Positions 11,268 through 26,752 of a DNA stretch of 64,000 bases are shown here, piece by piece (the stretch's first letter is position 1; every line of letters begins with the position of its first letter). Under the pieces are notes generated by a model. It saw only the letters and a list, made by a program, of their open reading frames with translations, searched no databases and had not been told where the DNA came from. The position numbers were made by a program, and so were the translations under genes. Origin of the DNA: Oenanthe sinensis (Eukaryota > Streptophyta > Magnoliopsida > Apiales > Apiaceae). Location: positions 36,782,501 to 36,846,500 of the forward strand of contig CM053794.1 in the NCBI GenBank assembly GCA_028671895.1, in the 5' to 3' direction.

Positions 11268-12730
11268 TAGAGGTGGCGAAATGAGTGGGTCGGGCAAGCC
11301 GGTTTGGCCATCGAGGGATTCGGGCACGGCACGCGGGGAAGGCGAGTCGGGCTGGTTTAAGAAAGTTTGGCACGTGAATAGCTAGGCGGGTTAGTGGGTT
11401 GTGTTTTTTTTTTAATTTTTAATCCATTTAATATTACATATTTGGAGTCAAACACGAGTGTCGTGCTGAGCTCACGAGGCGGGTTTGGTGAGTTGCATTG
11501 TAATATATACTAGTTTATGTTCCGTGCGATGCACGGATGAATTTTTTTAGTTTTTTAATATTTTTATTTTAATATTTGTTTTATGATTTAAATTTATTTT
11601 TATTTGAATGATAATGATTTAAACTTTATTTAATATTATATGTATATATTTTTATATAATTTATTTGTATTTATATTTTAATAAGATAATGTTTGTATAT
11701 TTTGTATAAAGATGTATTTTAGTTAGGAGATTAATGTGAGATATTTTAGTTTAGAGATTAATGTGAGATATATTTTAGTTAAGAGATTAATATTTTAGAT
11801 TTTATTAAAATTGAATGATTAGGATCGTTTTCATGGTTCACCTAAAATTGAACGGTTAGGATCTCTTCTATGTTTCATCTCAGTGTTTAAAAAAAAGTTC
11901 TCTATTTTGGTTATAATAATATAGTATAGATTGAATCCCAACATTTTAACATATATTGAATATGTGCTTTATTTTTTATTTTTTTTAAAAAAAGAGTATG
12001 TTTCATATGGATTCTTTAAAATAAATAATAATTAACTTATTTCTAAGTCTTTTTTCATTTGTATATATTTTTATTGAAAATAAATAAAAAATTAAGGTCA
12101 GGTTTTATTTCATTTTTAAAATAAAAAATAATTATTTCATACGAATATTTTTGGAATAAAAGAGGACGGTACCTCTATAAATTTTATTAATTAAAAAATA
12201 TTTTACAAGTAATTTGAGAGGATTCCTCTCTAAAAAAACGGAACAAACCGCCTGTACATAATAAACATATTTAAAAAAATACGGAGCAAATCAAATTTAA
12301 AAATACAAAATAATGTAATTTCATTTCATAAAATTGAATATTACCTTTTTATAGATAACTTTGAGTATTTTTTATCATTTTATTATTATTTTTATATAAA
12401 AAAAGAAATATTTAAATTAATAATAATAATCACTTATAAGACACACTCATATATTACTAGCTTATATATAATGTAGGTAATTTTAAGTGAAATAATGCAT
12501 TGCCCCATTATATATAGACAAGTGGGAACTTAATTTGGTCCCCCCCCCGAATGAGATGGGTTGGGAACAAAATATTAATATTAATAAGCTAAATAAACTA
12601 ACCAAACTAGAATTGCATATATGAAGATTATATTTATACCTCATCTAATAAACGGGCCGTGCGGGTTCCGGTTGAGTACAAATTATACGGCACGTTCCGT
12701 TTTCCGGTCTCGCGGGTTTGCCCACCTCTA
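11268..12730. mobile_element. hAT-type non-autonomous element
   Basis: The terminal inverted repeats begin TAGAGGTGGCGAAATGAGTG on the left and, read inward from the right, TAGAGGTGGGCAAACCCGCG. Flanks are ACTACATG (11260-11267) and ACTACAGC (12731-12738), an imperfect 8-bp target-site duplication (6 of 8 match) as hAT elements make. Both sub-termini are GC-rich, unlike the AT-rich interior. No transposase is visible. A small Helitron (11510-11930) sits inside. Confidence 0.7.
11510..11930 (-). mobile_element. Small non-autonomous Helitron
   Basis: Read on the minus strand, the element starts TCTATACTATATTATTATAA and ends in CTAG. A 15-nt hairpin, CCGTGCATCGCACGG (11522-11536), lies about 10 nt before the end. 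It is flanked by A on the 5' side and T on the 3' side with no target duplication. These are the hallmarks of plant Helitrons: a 5' TC, a 3' hairpin plus CTRR, and insertion between A and T. It is 421 bp long with no coding capacity. Confidence 0.75.
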
Positions 12731-13490
12731 ACTACAGCACCAACTACATAAAAATAAAAATAAAACAATGCAGTAGGATGAAGTTGATAGAAATGAAGTG
12801 ACGGACCGGTAAGATGTCAAAATCACTTCTTTTAGCTTGCTGATTAATATCCTGAAAAGAGCTTTTTAAAATAAACTTTAGTAAATTTAACAGCAGATAC
12901 CATCATGTCCTGTTGTGCAAATATAATTGGTTATCCATCACAAGCAATAAAACAATGTGCAATCTCAGTGATTCGAGTAGAATCAATCATGTATTGCCAC
13001 ACAACCCCCTATCATCGTCATTTAAAAAATAAAAAGCCCCCCTTTACGATTCCAACCACCAATAATTTGTTGTTGCAACATAATTTTATCTCTCGCAAAT
13101 CGCAAGCAATACAAACAAGATGTATACGATATTATAATTTACAAACAAGGGGATACACACAGAGTATGAGAGAGACATTTGTTATACTCGTAGTATTAAT
13201 GATTTTAGAAGTAGAGTGCTTGTCGGGGTATCTAATACTAAAATGGACAAATGTGTCGCTCGACAATAATAAATATATGCAATTCTACAACACAAACACT
13301 TCTCTGTTGGAATCAATGACCAATATAAATTGCCTTCTTCTCAAGGCATGCATGCGATGTTGCCGTTTGTGTGTTTCAAGAAATAATGGAGTTGCGAGGT
13401 ACAGGATCTTTTAACATTTTTTTTAACCTAATCAGACATATGTTGCAGACCGTCTATTTGAGTAACAAATATTTACATCTCTATTCTTAC
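12731..13490. other. Intergenic, no supported gene
   Basis: An open frame of 169 codons (12905-13414) exists but has no recognisable domain and a composition like its surroundings. I treat it as chance. Confidence 0.4.
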
Positions 13491-13665
13491 TATGATACCG
13501 TACGGGCTCCGCCCAAAGCAGCCAATAGTTACTCTGCTTTTGGCCCTTGCCAACACAACATAGGTCATCGAAAGGATCTCGGGTTCGAGTCTCAACGAAG
13601 ATGGTATGAGTTTTGAAATTTCCAGTTGATCCCGACTATGAAAGGACAGAGCAAATAATAAACTA
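13491..13665 (+). repeat. Possible degenerate tRNA-type SINE
   Basis: A B-box-like GGTTCGAGTCTC lies at 13582-13593. A weak A-box-like TTGGCCCTTGCCAACA lies about 45 nt upstream. The segment is less AT-rich than its flanks and sits in the 3' flank of the NCED gene. The A box is poor, so this is tentative. Confidence 0.35.
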
Positions 13666-13999
13666 ATAGGGAAATGCAGGAACATGTAAAACTGGTAAAT
13701 CATCAAATTTCATTTAGACTTGAAATTTATGCACAACAATGGGAAAGAATTAGGAAGAAAGCAGCTGAGCTCAAATTCTACCTACACACAAAGCTACAAG
13801 CTGGTTCTTCAAAACTTCCCATGAAATTATTACAAACGAAAACTAATACTATCAGAACGCTTCTATGACAGAAGGTTCATAATTTAAACAGCTCGTAGAT
13901 TTCCGGGGACAAATATGCGATCAATCCCTCTGGTAAACCTCGGCTGCAAGCAAATCACAATCAAACTAGTAAACTAACTGTATCAAGCCAAATTGAAGA

Positions 14000-15781
14000 T
14001 TAGGCCTGATTTTCTAAATCCTTTTCACTTATGAAAGTGCCATGAAAACCATATGGCACCCTCGACGGAAGCTCAACCGTGGCCTCCAACTCTAAAGTAA
14101 TGGCATTAACGATTTGAAGCTCCGACTTCCACTCCTTTTCGTCATGAACAAAAGCTAATATGTATCCATCATCTTCATTCTCTGAATTGGGGTTTCTTGG
14201 AAGAAAAAGAGGCTCCCCTCCATATTTGTTATCCCCATAAAAGAACTTTTTGTTTTTGCCATTAAAAAGGTCTACTTTGGCAAAACCAGACACTTTGGGC
14301 CACGGCTCAGCAATAGCCAAGTAGGCAAATTGTGTCTTTCTTCCCAACTTGTTTCTGTTCACCATCCCTGCCTCTAAATTCACTTGATCTTCTGCTGAAA
14401 TAATTGGCCTACGAGTCGACTTCCCTGTCTTCAAGTTAAGCCTAATTTCGGACAAAACACTCTCTAACCCTTCATCACATTCATTAAAAATCGAATCAGC
14501 TGGAGTCATACAAGACCCAATCACCACAACTTCATCACTTTCTTTATCTTCCCAAGCATTCCACAAATGAAAACAAAAACAATCCGGAACCTCAACCCAC
14601 TTAATCCCCGACCCATCTTTCGCATACTTGTCCAAAACACCAAAACGTGACACTTTTTCCTTATCATACACAACAGGCGATCCACCTTGTATCATTTCCG
14701 AAATCTTGAAAACAACCTGCTGATCAGGAATCACAACAAAATTCTCGGTAATTGCGAAATCATGCATCATAGTGGGATCAGCTAATTCAATATCTACATC
14801 AGAAGACTTGACCCCATCAGGCGAAACACGAAAATACCTGAGATAAGGCTTCTGAATAACATTATAAGTTAATGCAATGAGCTCATTAGTCTCGGGATCA
14901 ATTTTTGGATGAGCAATCATAGAAGAATCCAACTGACCATCAAAACTGTATCTCTCAACAGTTTTGAGATCACCTGAAGAAGTAATCTGAACATGGTAAG
15001 GCAAGTCATCTTCTGACATAGCTAACAGCCTGTTGTTAAAATAAACCAAGCCAGCATTAGCAACACCAGTACCCTGAGAATGATCAACAAGTCCAAAAAG
15101 GCCACGAGCATAAAACAGAGCAAGCCGAGCTATCCCTGAATGTCCATGGAGCTCACCAATGGCTTTCGGGAAAACAGTTCGACCAAAATTACGCTCTTGG
15201 ATTAGTCTCTCTGTTTCAGTGTACCTGCAAGCATAGCTAGCTGCACCATCGTTAAATTTGACAGCATGGACCATGCCGTCCCCGTCAAAAAAATGGTGGC
15301 CTCCGGTTGGTTCGAAATGGGGATTAGCCCCGTTTCGAACGTATACACCGGAAATGCATTCGGGTATTTTTCCAGTGACAGGGAGGTGATGACAGACTGG
15401 TTGTTCTTGTACAGGAGCAAAGTTTCCGGAGATTTGTACTTGTGGGTCAGCTGTTTTTGGTAAAGGGTGGTTGCGTTCTTGGGAAATGATTATGTTTTCG
15501 ACAGCGTCTAAGGCCATTGAAGCTGCTTTTTGGAGAAAATTCCATTGTGGGGTTGTAGAAGATGAAGAATCTTGATGTTTTGGTTGTAGAATGGTGGTGG
15601 GAATTGAAGGTGTTTGATATTTTTGTTTAGATTGTTTTGGGAAATGAAGTATAGAAGGGGATTGTATGCTGCAATTTACATTGGTTTTTCGGGGTGAATT
15701 TGATGACAAAGAAAATGGTGATTCTCTTTGTGAAATTTTGGGTTTAGCCCATGTACTTGTAGCAGTGGCAGAAGCAGCCAT
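14000..15781 (-). CDS. NCED: 9-cis-epoxycarotenoid dioxygenase (NCED), chloroplastic
   Basis: This intact, intronless gene encodes 593 residues, normal for the family. NCEDs cleave 9-cis-violaxanthin or 9'-cis-neoxanthin at the 11,12 bond in plastids to give xanthoxin, the committed step of abscisic acid synthesis. Residues 1-75 are Ser/Thr/Pro-rich, as in a transit peptide. Residues 80-100 (WNFLQKAASMALDAVENIII) form the amphipathic helix by which NCEDs sit on thylakoids. The carotenoid-oxygenase propeller follows. The four iron-binding histidines are visible as H291 (in IAHPKIDP), H340 (MMHDF), H405 (FHLWNAW) and H580 (YGFHGTF). The position in the gene order points to the orthologue or paralogue of Arabidopsis NCED9/NCED3, but I cannot number it from sequence alone. 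Lack of introns is typical of NCED genes. A TATA-like box and a CACGTG element lie just upstream. Confidence 0.97.
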   Translation of the reverse strand: MAASATATSTWAKPKISQRESPFSLSSNSPRKTNVNCSIQSPSILHFPKQSKQKYQTPSIPTTILQPKHQDSSSSTTPQWNFLQKAASMALDAVENIIISQERNHPLPKTADPQVQISGNFAPVQEQPVCHHLPVTGKIPECISGVYVRNGANPHFEPTGGHHFFDGDGMVHAVKFNDGAASYACRYTETERLIQERNFGRTVFPKAIGELHGHSGIARLALFYARGLFGLVDHSQGTGVANAGLVYFNNRLLAMSEDDLPYHVQITSSGDLKTVERYSFDGQLDSSMIAHPKIDPETNELIALTYNVIQKPYLRYFRVSPDGVKSSDVDIELADPTMMHDFAITENFVVIPDQQVVFKISEMIQGGSPVVYDKEKVSRFGVLDKYAKDGSGIKWVEVPDCFCFHLWNAWEDKESDEVVVIGSCMTPADSIFNECDEGLESVLSEIRLNLKTGKSTRRPIISAEDQVNLEAGMVNRNKLGRKTQFAYLAIAEPWPKVSGFAKVDLFNGKNKKFFYGDNKYGGEPLFLPRNPNSENEDDGYILAFVHDEKEWKSELQIVNAITLELEATVELPSRVPYGFHGTFISEKDLENQA

Positions 15782-15870
15782 GAGTATATGTATCTATCTT
15801 GACAAGTTGAGTTTAGCAGCGTAGTTGTGGTGAGGGGGGAGAGATATATGGGGGAGAGTGTGGGTGTAAG

Positions 15871-15880
15871 TATATTTATA
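15871..15880 (-). promoter_or_regulatory. Probable TATA box of NCED
   Basis: On the minus strand the sequence reads TATAAATATA, about 90-100 bp before the start codon at 15781. That leaves room for a 5' leader of about 60-70 nt. Confidence 0.6.
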
Positions 15881-15924
15881 GAGGGAGAGATCAGAGATGT
15901 ACACCTCAAACAAGTATAAGAATA

Positions 15925-15932
15925 CCACGTGT
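15925..15932 (-). promoter_or_regulatory. G-box/ABRE-like CACGTG element upstream of NCED
   Basis: CCACGTGT on the plus strand contains the palindrome CACGTG (15926-15931), about 50 bp upstream of the TATA-like box. bZIP (ABF/AREB) and bHLH factors bind this core. Its place suggests stress or ABA-feedback control, which is inference only. Confidence 0.5.
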
Positions 15933-15934
15933 TA

Positions 15935-16681
15935 GATTCACGGAAGAGAGGAGAAAAGAAGCACCAATAAACGAGGTGGAGGCGGAGGTGTAATGTAATA
16001 TAGATGCTCAAAACTTTGACACGATTCAAGTGTTCCACTTCACTCAATCAACCAATAACATACTCTCTATTTCTCTCTTATAAACACATTCTTTTGACTT
16101 GGTACCCGCGTAATGTTTTTAGTTTTCACAATGCGACCAAACTCTTCCCTAGAAAAAATAATGTGACCAAACTCTCCCCTCCGTGAATAAAGAATGGGAC
16201 ATTTTTTACAAGAAATAAACAATGAGATTTATGTATGTATATTTTTTTAATTGTTTATTTACCAAAAGTATCTCTTCATTGATTGGGAGTTGAAACAACC
16301 TATTTATTAATGATTGGATTAGATGTTTTTGCAGATATAATGTGCGGTGCGGCTCTCCTTACATTTCAGAAATAAGTTTTTATTTTCGGAAAAAGTAGAA
16401 TAGAGTGTACTTTTTTTAAGTAAAATTTTATTTTTCAAAAATAAGCATTTATTTGGTTTTAAAATTTTAAAATAAATATTTGTCTTTAAAAAAATATGAA
16501 AATATGTATTAAAAAAATAATAACTTATTTTAAATTTAAAGAACTCCGGACGATCCAAATAGAGTACTCCTAAAGTTGAGTTCGCCTTGTTGGCAGAAAA
16601 GTCGAAAGTAATTCTTTTGTTACCACATATATAGATTTTCACCTCATTCTTGTTACCTAAAATAAAAGCAAGCTTAAAAAA
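15935..16681. other. Distal NCED upstream region with MITE fragment
   Basis: This AT-rich upstream DNA includes, at about 16350-16560, a fragment like the foldback element at 46235-46453 (TTTTATTTTCGGAAAAAGTA and AAAATAAGCATTTATTTGG). No gene is seen. Confidence 0.4.
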
Positions 16682-16868
16682 TACTCTCTGTCCGGAAAAA
16701 TGTTTTCTCTGTCCCAAAAAACATTACTTACATATATACTTAAATATAATACTTAAATTATTATTCAGAAAAATAAATCGTAAAAATAATACATACAAGT
16801 AGGGGGTTTTACATCTTAAACCACGTGTAAAAAGTCAAAGGGACTGTTATTTTGGGACAGAGGGAGTA
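16682..16868. mobile_element. Stowaway-type MITE upstream of NCED
   Basis: The right end GGGACAGAGGGAGTA mirrors the left ends TACTCTCTGTCC and CTCTGTCCCAAAA. The interior carries CCACGTGTAAAAAGTCAAAG, which contains a CACGTG core. A related copy sits at 26423-26664. Confidence 0.7.
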
Positions 16869-17052
16869 AGTAGCTCTGTTTCAAAATAATAGTTCATTTT
16901 CAAAGAATAACGCATATTAAGAAAATTTAATATTGATAAATTGTACTCATATTTATTGCATTGACTGAATATAATATATGGTATAGAGTTAATCTTGAAA
17001 ATATAAATGAAAGATATGTAGAATAAAGTTGATTTTGAAAATATAAACTAGA

Positions 17053-17280
17053 TACTCCCTCCGTCCCATTTTAGATATCTATTTTGATTTTTTTGGAGTC
17101 AAATTTACTAATATTTGATTAAAAATTTAAAATTGTTCTTTTATAATTTTAAAAAATTAAAAATTACATTTTAAAGTAGATTATATATACTTTTTAACAA
17201 TATAAAATAATATTTTTTTTGAATTATATATTATTTTTAAATTATAGTTAAATATGAGTAAATTATAGTGAAATATGAGT
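17053..17280. mobile_element. Truncated Stowaway-type MITE
   Basis: It starts TACTCCCTCCGTCCCATTTT, the canonical Stowaway terminus. I could not find the matching right terminus before 17300, so the right end given is a guess. Confidence 0.5.
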
Positions 17281-17557
17281 AAATTATAGTTATGGTATTG
17301 GATTGTTTATTTGTTTACATGAGCATAATTAATAAGCAAATTTAGAGGCAATGAAAGATTGGACGGTGGAGTGGGGATGATTAATACTGTAATAATATAA
17401 ATAATAAACGAGTTCGTAAATTGAATGCCTAATAGTCTAATACCGCGTTTATCGCGTCGGGGCCACTCAAATGACCCTGTGATTAATGTCCCATCACATA
17501 ATTATACCAACGCGCATATTTGTCTCTTCCTAGTTTTCGGTAGTGGTCATGGTTTGT

Positions 17558-17800
17558 ACTCCTCTCACCATCCAATTGCTAACGTTTCGAAGAGAGGGTA
17601 CAGTACGTATTTTAAAATGTATATAAAGTATAGTTTCATAACTTATTTTTAATTTTTTTTCTGAATAAAAATTTAAACATTAAATTTTTATTCAGGAAAA
17701 AAAATTGAAAATAAGTTATGAAACCATACTTTATATACACTTTAAAATGCGTACCGGACCCTTTCTCTAAAACGTTAACAATTGGGCAGGGACGGAGGTA
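17558..17800. mobile_element. Stowaway-type MITE, near-perfect long hairpin
   Basis: The left end (TACTCCTCTCACCATCCAAT) and right end (...CAATTGGGCAGGGACGGAGGTA) are inverted repeats. The interior folds back almost completely: ATATAAAGTATAGTTTCATA at about 17620 is mirrored by TATGAAACCATACTTTATAT at about 17720, with a short loop near 17680. The element at 56793-56976 shares its interior. Confidence 0.75.
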
Positions 17801-18634
17801 GCACTGCCGTATGTTTCTGATACTCCTTCCTAATTCCTCATTAGACATTCCATGAACTTTTAGCGATATTCGGAGATATAAGTATTACTAGCTGTTGGTA
17901 ATTTCCCCGTTTGAGATTAAGGTTAAAATGCAATATAAATTAGTTGTATAGTTTAAATTAAATGCAACATAAAATGCAATTTTTGTATTTTTGTAAATAT
18001 TCTGAACTACCGATAACAACAATTGAAGTACGCCACCTCTACTGCAGTTCCGAGTTATATATAGGTTCACCGGAAAAATATATATTATTGCAGAAATATG
18101 AACAGCCTTGCCGAAAAATTAAAGAGTTCCCGGAGCATATAAATAGAATGAAAATTAGACATCTATTTATGTGAAATGAAGGTACTTGCTGCGAATCTAA
18201 GATGAGAAAAGGTGAAATAGAGTCGGCAATGTAGAAAATTGTTAAGCCCCTTTGATAAAACCCTCTTTCTCGCCGTCAGTATAGAAATAGAATATTATAC
18301 ATACTTGAGAAAAAGACGAAAAGGGGTGGAGAAAGTATGTATATAAAAAGGGATAGGGGCTCATTGAGATATTTTAGAAGTACATGAATTCAAAATCACC
18401 AGACACTTTAATACGTACAACGTGTGGCCGCAGCACCGTGGTTATATTTTTAAATTTAAAAAGCATGGTTCGTTGGTGACTTGGTGTGGCCGTCTCATTT
18501 GATGCGTCCAAATGCTATTTTCTTTATCCAAGGCCTTTTAACGTGTTCAAAATACGGTTCAAAATTATTAAGAAGGGTCATAGGATTATTTAAGTATTTG
18601 GTTAAGCCTTTGTCTTAAAAAAATACTGGGGACT
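17801..18634. other. Intergenic, nothing recognised
   Basis: Mixed-composition DNA without a supportable gene. Short open frames here look random. Confidence 0.4.
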
Positions 18635-19215
18635 TGTTGGTATAAAGAATATATTTTATTTGTATCCGAAGACTGACCTCATATATTTGTATCCGAAGGC
18701 TGAACCCATTTACTTGTATTTGAAGGCTTCATTAATAATCCAAAAATATGGTGAGTCCGATGATTGGATCAAACAAATACAAGAAAGGCTGACGCGTATG
18801 CTGAGTCCGATCCAATAAATAAAAAACCCACAAATTATTGAGTCCGATGCTTAAAAGCGGTGGAAATAAATTATGGTATCGGAAACCTAATTCTAGAAGG
18901 ATCCAAATACCTAAAATACTTTTCATCTAGATATTACTTGTTCCTAAAGTATCGGTCACGGACTGGACCTCAATTATGCCAGAAATACGATTCTAAATTG
19001 AACAGAATTACGTGGACTTGATCCTTATAAATAGGGTACATAAACACCTTGACAGGGGATCCAAAAATCACTATTGCTTACAATAGTAGTTCCAAATCAT
19101 ATAAACCATAATTGTGTTCTTAATATTTATACATTTTCTTCTTATAATCTCTATTCGAATACGCGATAATAGATTTAATATTGAAACTTGTATCAGACGA
19201 AAATTGGCGTCAACA
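18635..19215. mobile_element. Probable solo LTR
   Basis: The segment begins TGTTGG and ends TCAACA, the usual TG...CA LTR ends. Its last part (ATTGGCGTCAACA) resembles the LTR-to-primer-site border of plant LTR retrotransposons. Near its start, ATTTGTATCCGAAGRCTGA and a diverged copy recur three times at about 34-bp spacing (18657-18730). No clear 5-bp target duplication is seen, so the boundaries are tentative. Confidence 0.4.
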
Positions 19216-20097
19216 CTAGGTGTCTGTTTGGTTAGACTTTTTTCAAAAAAAATGTATTTGAATTTTCGGAAAAAATATTTAAATAATTTCTTATTTGACA
19301 AGTAGATATTTATTTTCTGATAACAATCTAAACCAAGTTCATCTAACGTGTGTATATTGTGTATATGTGTATGCACGTCTAGTATTTTCATACCTACTTA
19401 CAATTATTTTATGTTATTGAATCTTCATAAAGTAAGTTTCTTGATTTTGTCACTGAATGACTGCTTAAACATTAAACACTAACCTTTCTTCCGTTTCATT
19501 TACAGTAATGGGTAAATTTATACGTGATTTTTATTTGATTATTTCACGCAAATACCATTGCATGAAGAAATATCATATATATTTATTAGTTACTAGTGAA
19601 CCTCAAATTAAATAATCAAAATTAGAATGATACACAAACTAAACTAATTAAAAAAGTACTTTAAGAGCAATAGTATAAATAGACTTTGTGATCTAAAGAG
19701 ATCCATTAACTCAACTGTAAAAATAGACCTATTAATCCTTTAATTCATTCTAGTTTAATGATTGCTACTTGTATAAAATATAAAAAGAGGTGAAAATTGG
19801 TTATGCAAATATAAATAAATAAAATAATTTTCAATTTATAAATTATTTAATAAAATAAAACAAACATTATATCTGTATCATAAGCAATGTTCGCTAGGCC
19901 TCGAGCTACCTTTTAGCGATTTATACCGCATGATTTTGATCGTTTAATATCGATTTTGACTTATTTTCAAAAAAGCACATAATTTCGATTTTGACCGCCT
20001 AAGTTATCTAATGCCGATTTTGACCAAATTTACAAAAAAAATGCCTAATTATCCTTATTCTTCAGTCCCGCTGCGAATTTTAGAACAACAATCATAA
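19216..20097. other. Intergenic, AT-rich, MITE remnants
   Basis: A segment at 19216-19330 (TTTTCGGAAAAAATATTTAA and flanks) is related to the foldback family seen at 46235. No gene is seen. Confidence 0.4.
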
Positions 20098-20468
20098 GAG
20101 TAAGTCCAATGTAATGCTATATATGGTGTCATTTCTATAATTTGAAATCAAATGCTAAAAAATTCAACTCCAAAGGGAATTTTATACTTGGATGCAAATA
20201 TGCATATGCATACTTGGTTCTAAATTTGAAATAAATGATGTATTTATGCATCCATGCCAAATCATCAAATAACCATAATATGCTTGTTGATGAATTTTAA
20301 ATAAAATTTTGAGAGAGAGAGATAAAAATTAGTTAAATTCGAAATTATTTTTGTTACAAAATACAATTAAAATTGGAGTTAAAGTTTTATTTTAACATCA
20401 ACAAACACTTTTTGCTGTCAAATTATAGCAATAGCAATAAAAATTGAGTATCCAGCATTGGACTTGGG
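20098..20468. mobile_element. TIR-type MITE
   Basis: The left terminus GAGTAAGTCCAATGTAATGC matches the right terminus read inward (GACCCAAGTCCAATGCTGGA). The superfamily is uncertain (hAT or PIF/Harbinger type). No coding capacity. Confidence 0.6.
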
Positions 20469-25490
<5,022 letters not shown>

Positions 25491-26200
25491 CGATAATAAC
25501 AGGCCCAACAATGTATAAGATTACATGAACACAATGTAAAAGGCCTGCTGCTAGAGTAGCGACTCTAACTGATTGAGTTGTTTAGTGGAGCCTGCTAATT
25601 TTGTAAAATGACGGGCACTTTTTACATGTATTGTTTTTGCATTGCTTGTTTAATATGTCCACCCCTGCCTCCTTGCTCACTCTTATATTTATGATGTAAC
25701 TATGAACACTATGCTTGGATATCGACTAATGGGTAGTACTCTATTATGTAACTCTGTCGCTTTATGTCAATGAGAGTATGAGACTGTAATCGGGCTTCTG
25801 AACTGGTTAGTTTTGTTGTTTTACAGACTGAGAGTGCCATTATTGCTCTGGATTGTTGTGGACAAGTTATGGGATATCCCAACCTATCATCTCAAAAATA
25901 TGCATCATGATTTATTTGCTTTCAAGTTTTTCAGGACCGATGCTATAAACTAAGGTGGGGATTGCAAGAAACCAGAACAGAGTGAAAGAATGTAGTCGTC
26001 TGAAACATTAGAAATTACACTTTCAAATTTGCAGTTGAAAATGTCATTTTGGATGCTTCCTCCGGAGAATGTTTTGTCAATCTGATTTGCCCAATCTGAC
26101 CCTGTAAAACAGTTTAGGTAAGAGTTTTCTCTAGTTCTCTTCTATCTACGAGTAGTAGTATCTATTTTGACAAGACCCTGTAAAACAGCCAAGTTTTAAG
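25491..26200. other. Less AT-rich island of unknown nature
   Basis: Base composition here approaches that of the genes. A possible splice acceptor (GTTGTTTTACAG, ending at 25826) is followed by a short open stretch. GACCCTGTAAAACAG occurs twice (26098-26112 and 26172-26186). I recognise no protein. It may be a gene remnant, an untranslated transcript or an old transposon. Confidence 0.25.
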
Positions 26201-26282
26201 TCAATCTTGGTCAAAATACAGCCTGGCTACGTATTCCAAACATTATTTTCACTGGGTGAAATTTTCAGCAAATTCATGAATC

Positions 26283-26752
26283 CAGCCGCGTAGTCAGGAA
26301 TTAAAGTTATTGGAGTCAAAAAATTTCAATGTCAAAAAATTGTCACAAAAATAAATTAATGGGATCAAAATTAAAATATAATACTACAAATTTATTTTTT
26401 AAGTGGGGTCAAAAATAAAATTTACTACTCAGCTATGTCTCAAAATAATAGTCGTTTTGACTTTTTACACGTGGTTTAAGGTGTTATAAAAGCTACTTTA
26501 TATATTATTTTTACGATTTTCTTTTTCTGAATAATAATTTAAATATTATATTTTTATTCAAAAAAAGAAAATTGAAAAAATTATAAATAGAAGTAGTGCT
26601 TTTTTATACCTCAAATTATGTGCAAAAAATCAAAGTAACTATTATTTTAGGACCGAGAGTAGTAAGAAAACATATTTTAAAATATTTAAAATAAAATTTA
26701 AAATTTCACTAGGTGAGTTGCCCCCACGGACTATATATTGGCTACGGCCCTG
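26283..26752. mobile_element. Degraded TIR element hosting a Stowaway MITE
   Basis: The ends CCGCGTAGTCAGGAATTAAA and GGCTACGGCCCTGC are roughly inverted. The inner borders carry AAAATTTC-like and TTGCCCCCAC sequences common to a plant TIR family also seen at 56154-56767. The nested MITE is at 26423-26664. Confidence 0.4.
26423..26664. mobile_element. Stowaway-type MITE
   Basis: The left end TACTACTCAGCTATGTCTCA pairs with the right end ...TAGGACCGAGAGTAGTA. The arms also share AAAATAATAGTCGTTTTGAC with its inverted partner. The interior has TTACACGTGGTTTAAGG, like the copy upstream of NCED. Confidence 0.7.

Noticed and set aside
12905..13414. A 169-codon open frame.
   Set aside because: No domain, no compositional difference from flanking DNA and no promoter or splice context.
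13473..13706. A minus-strand frame over the B-box-like segment.
   Set aside because: It overlaps the probable SINE and has no protein resemblance.
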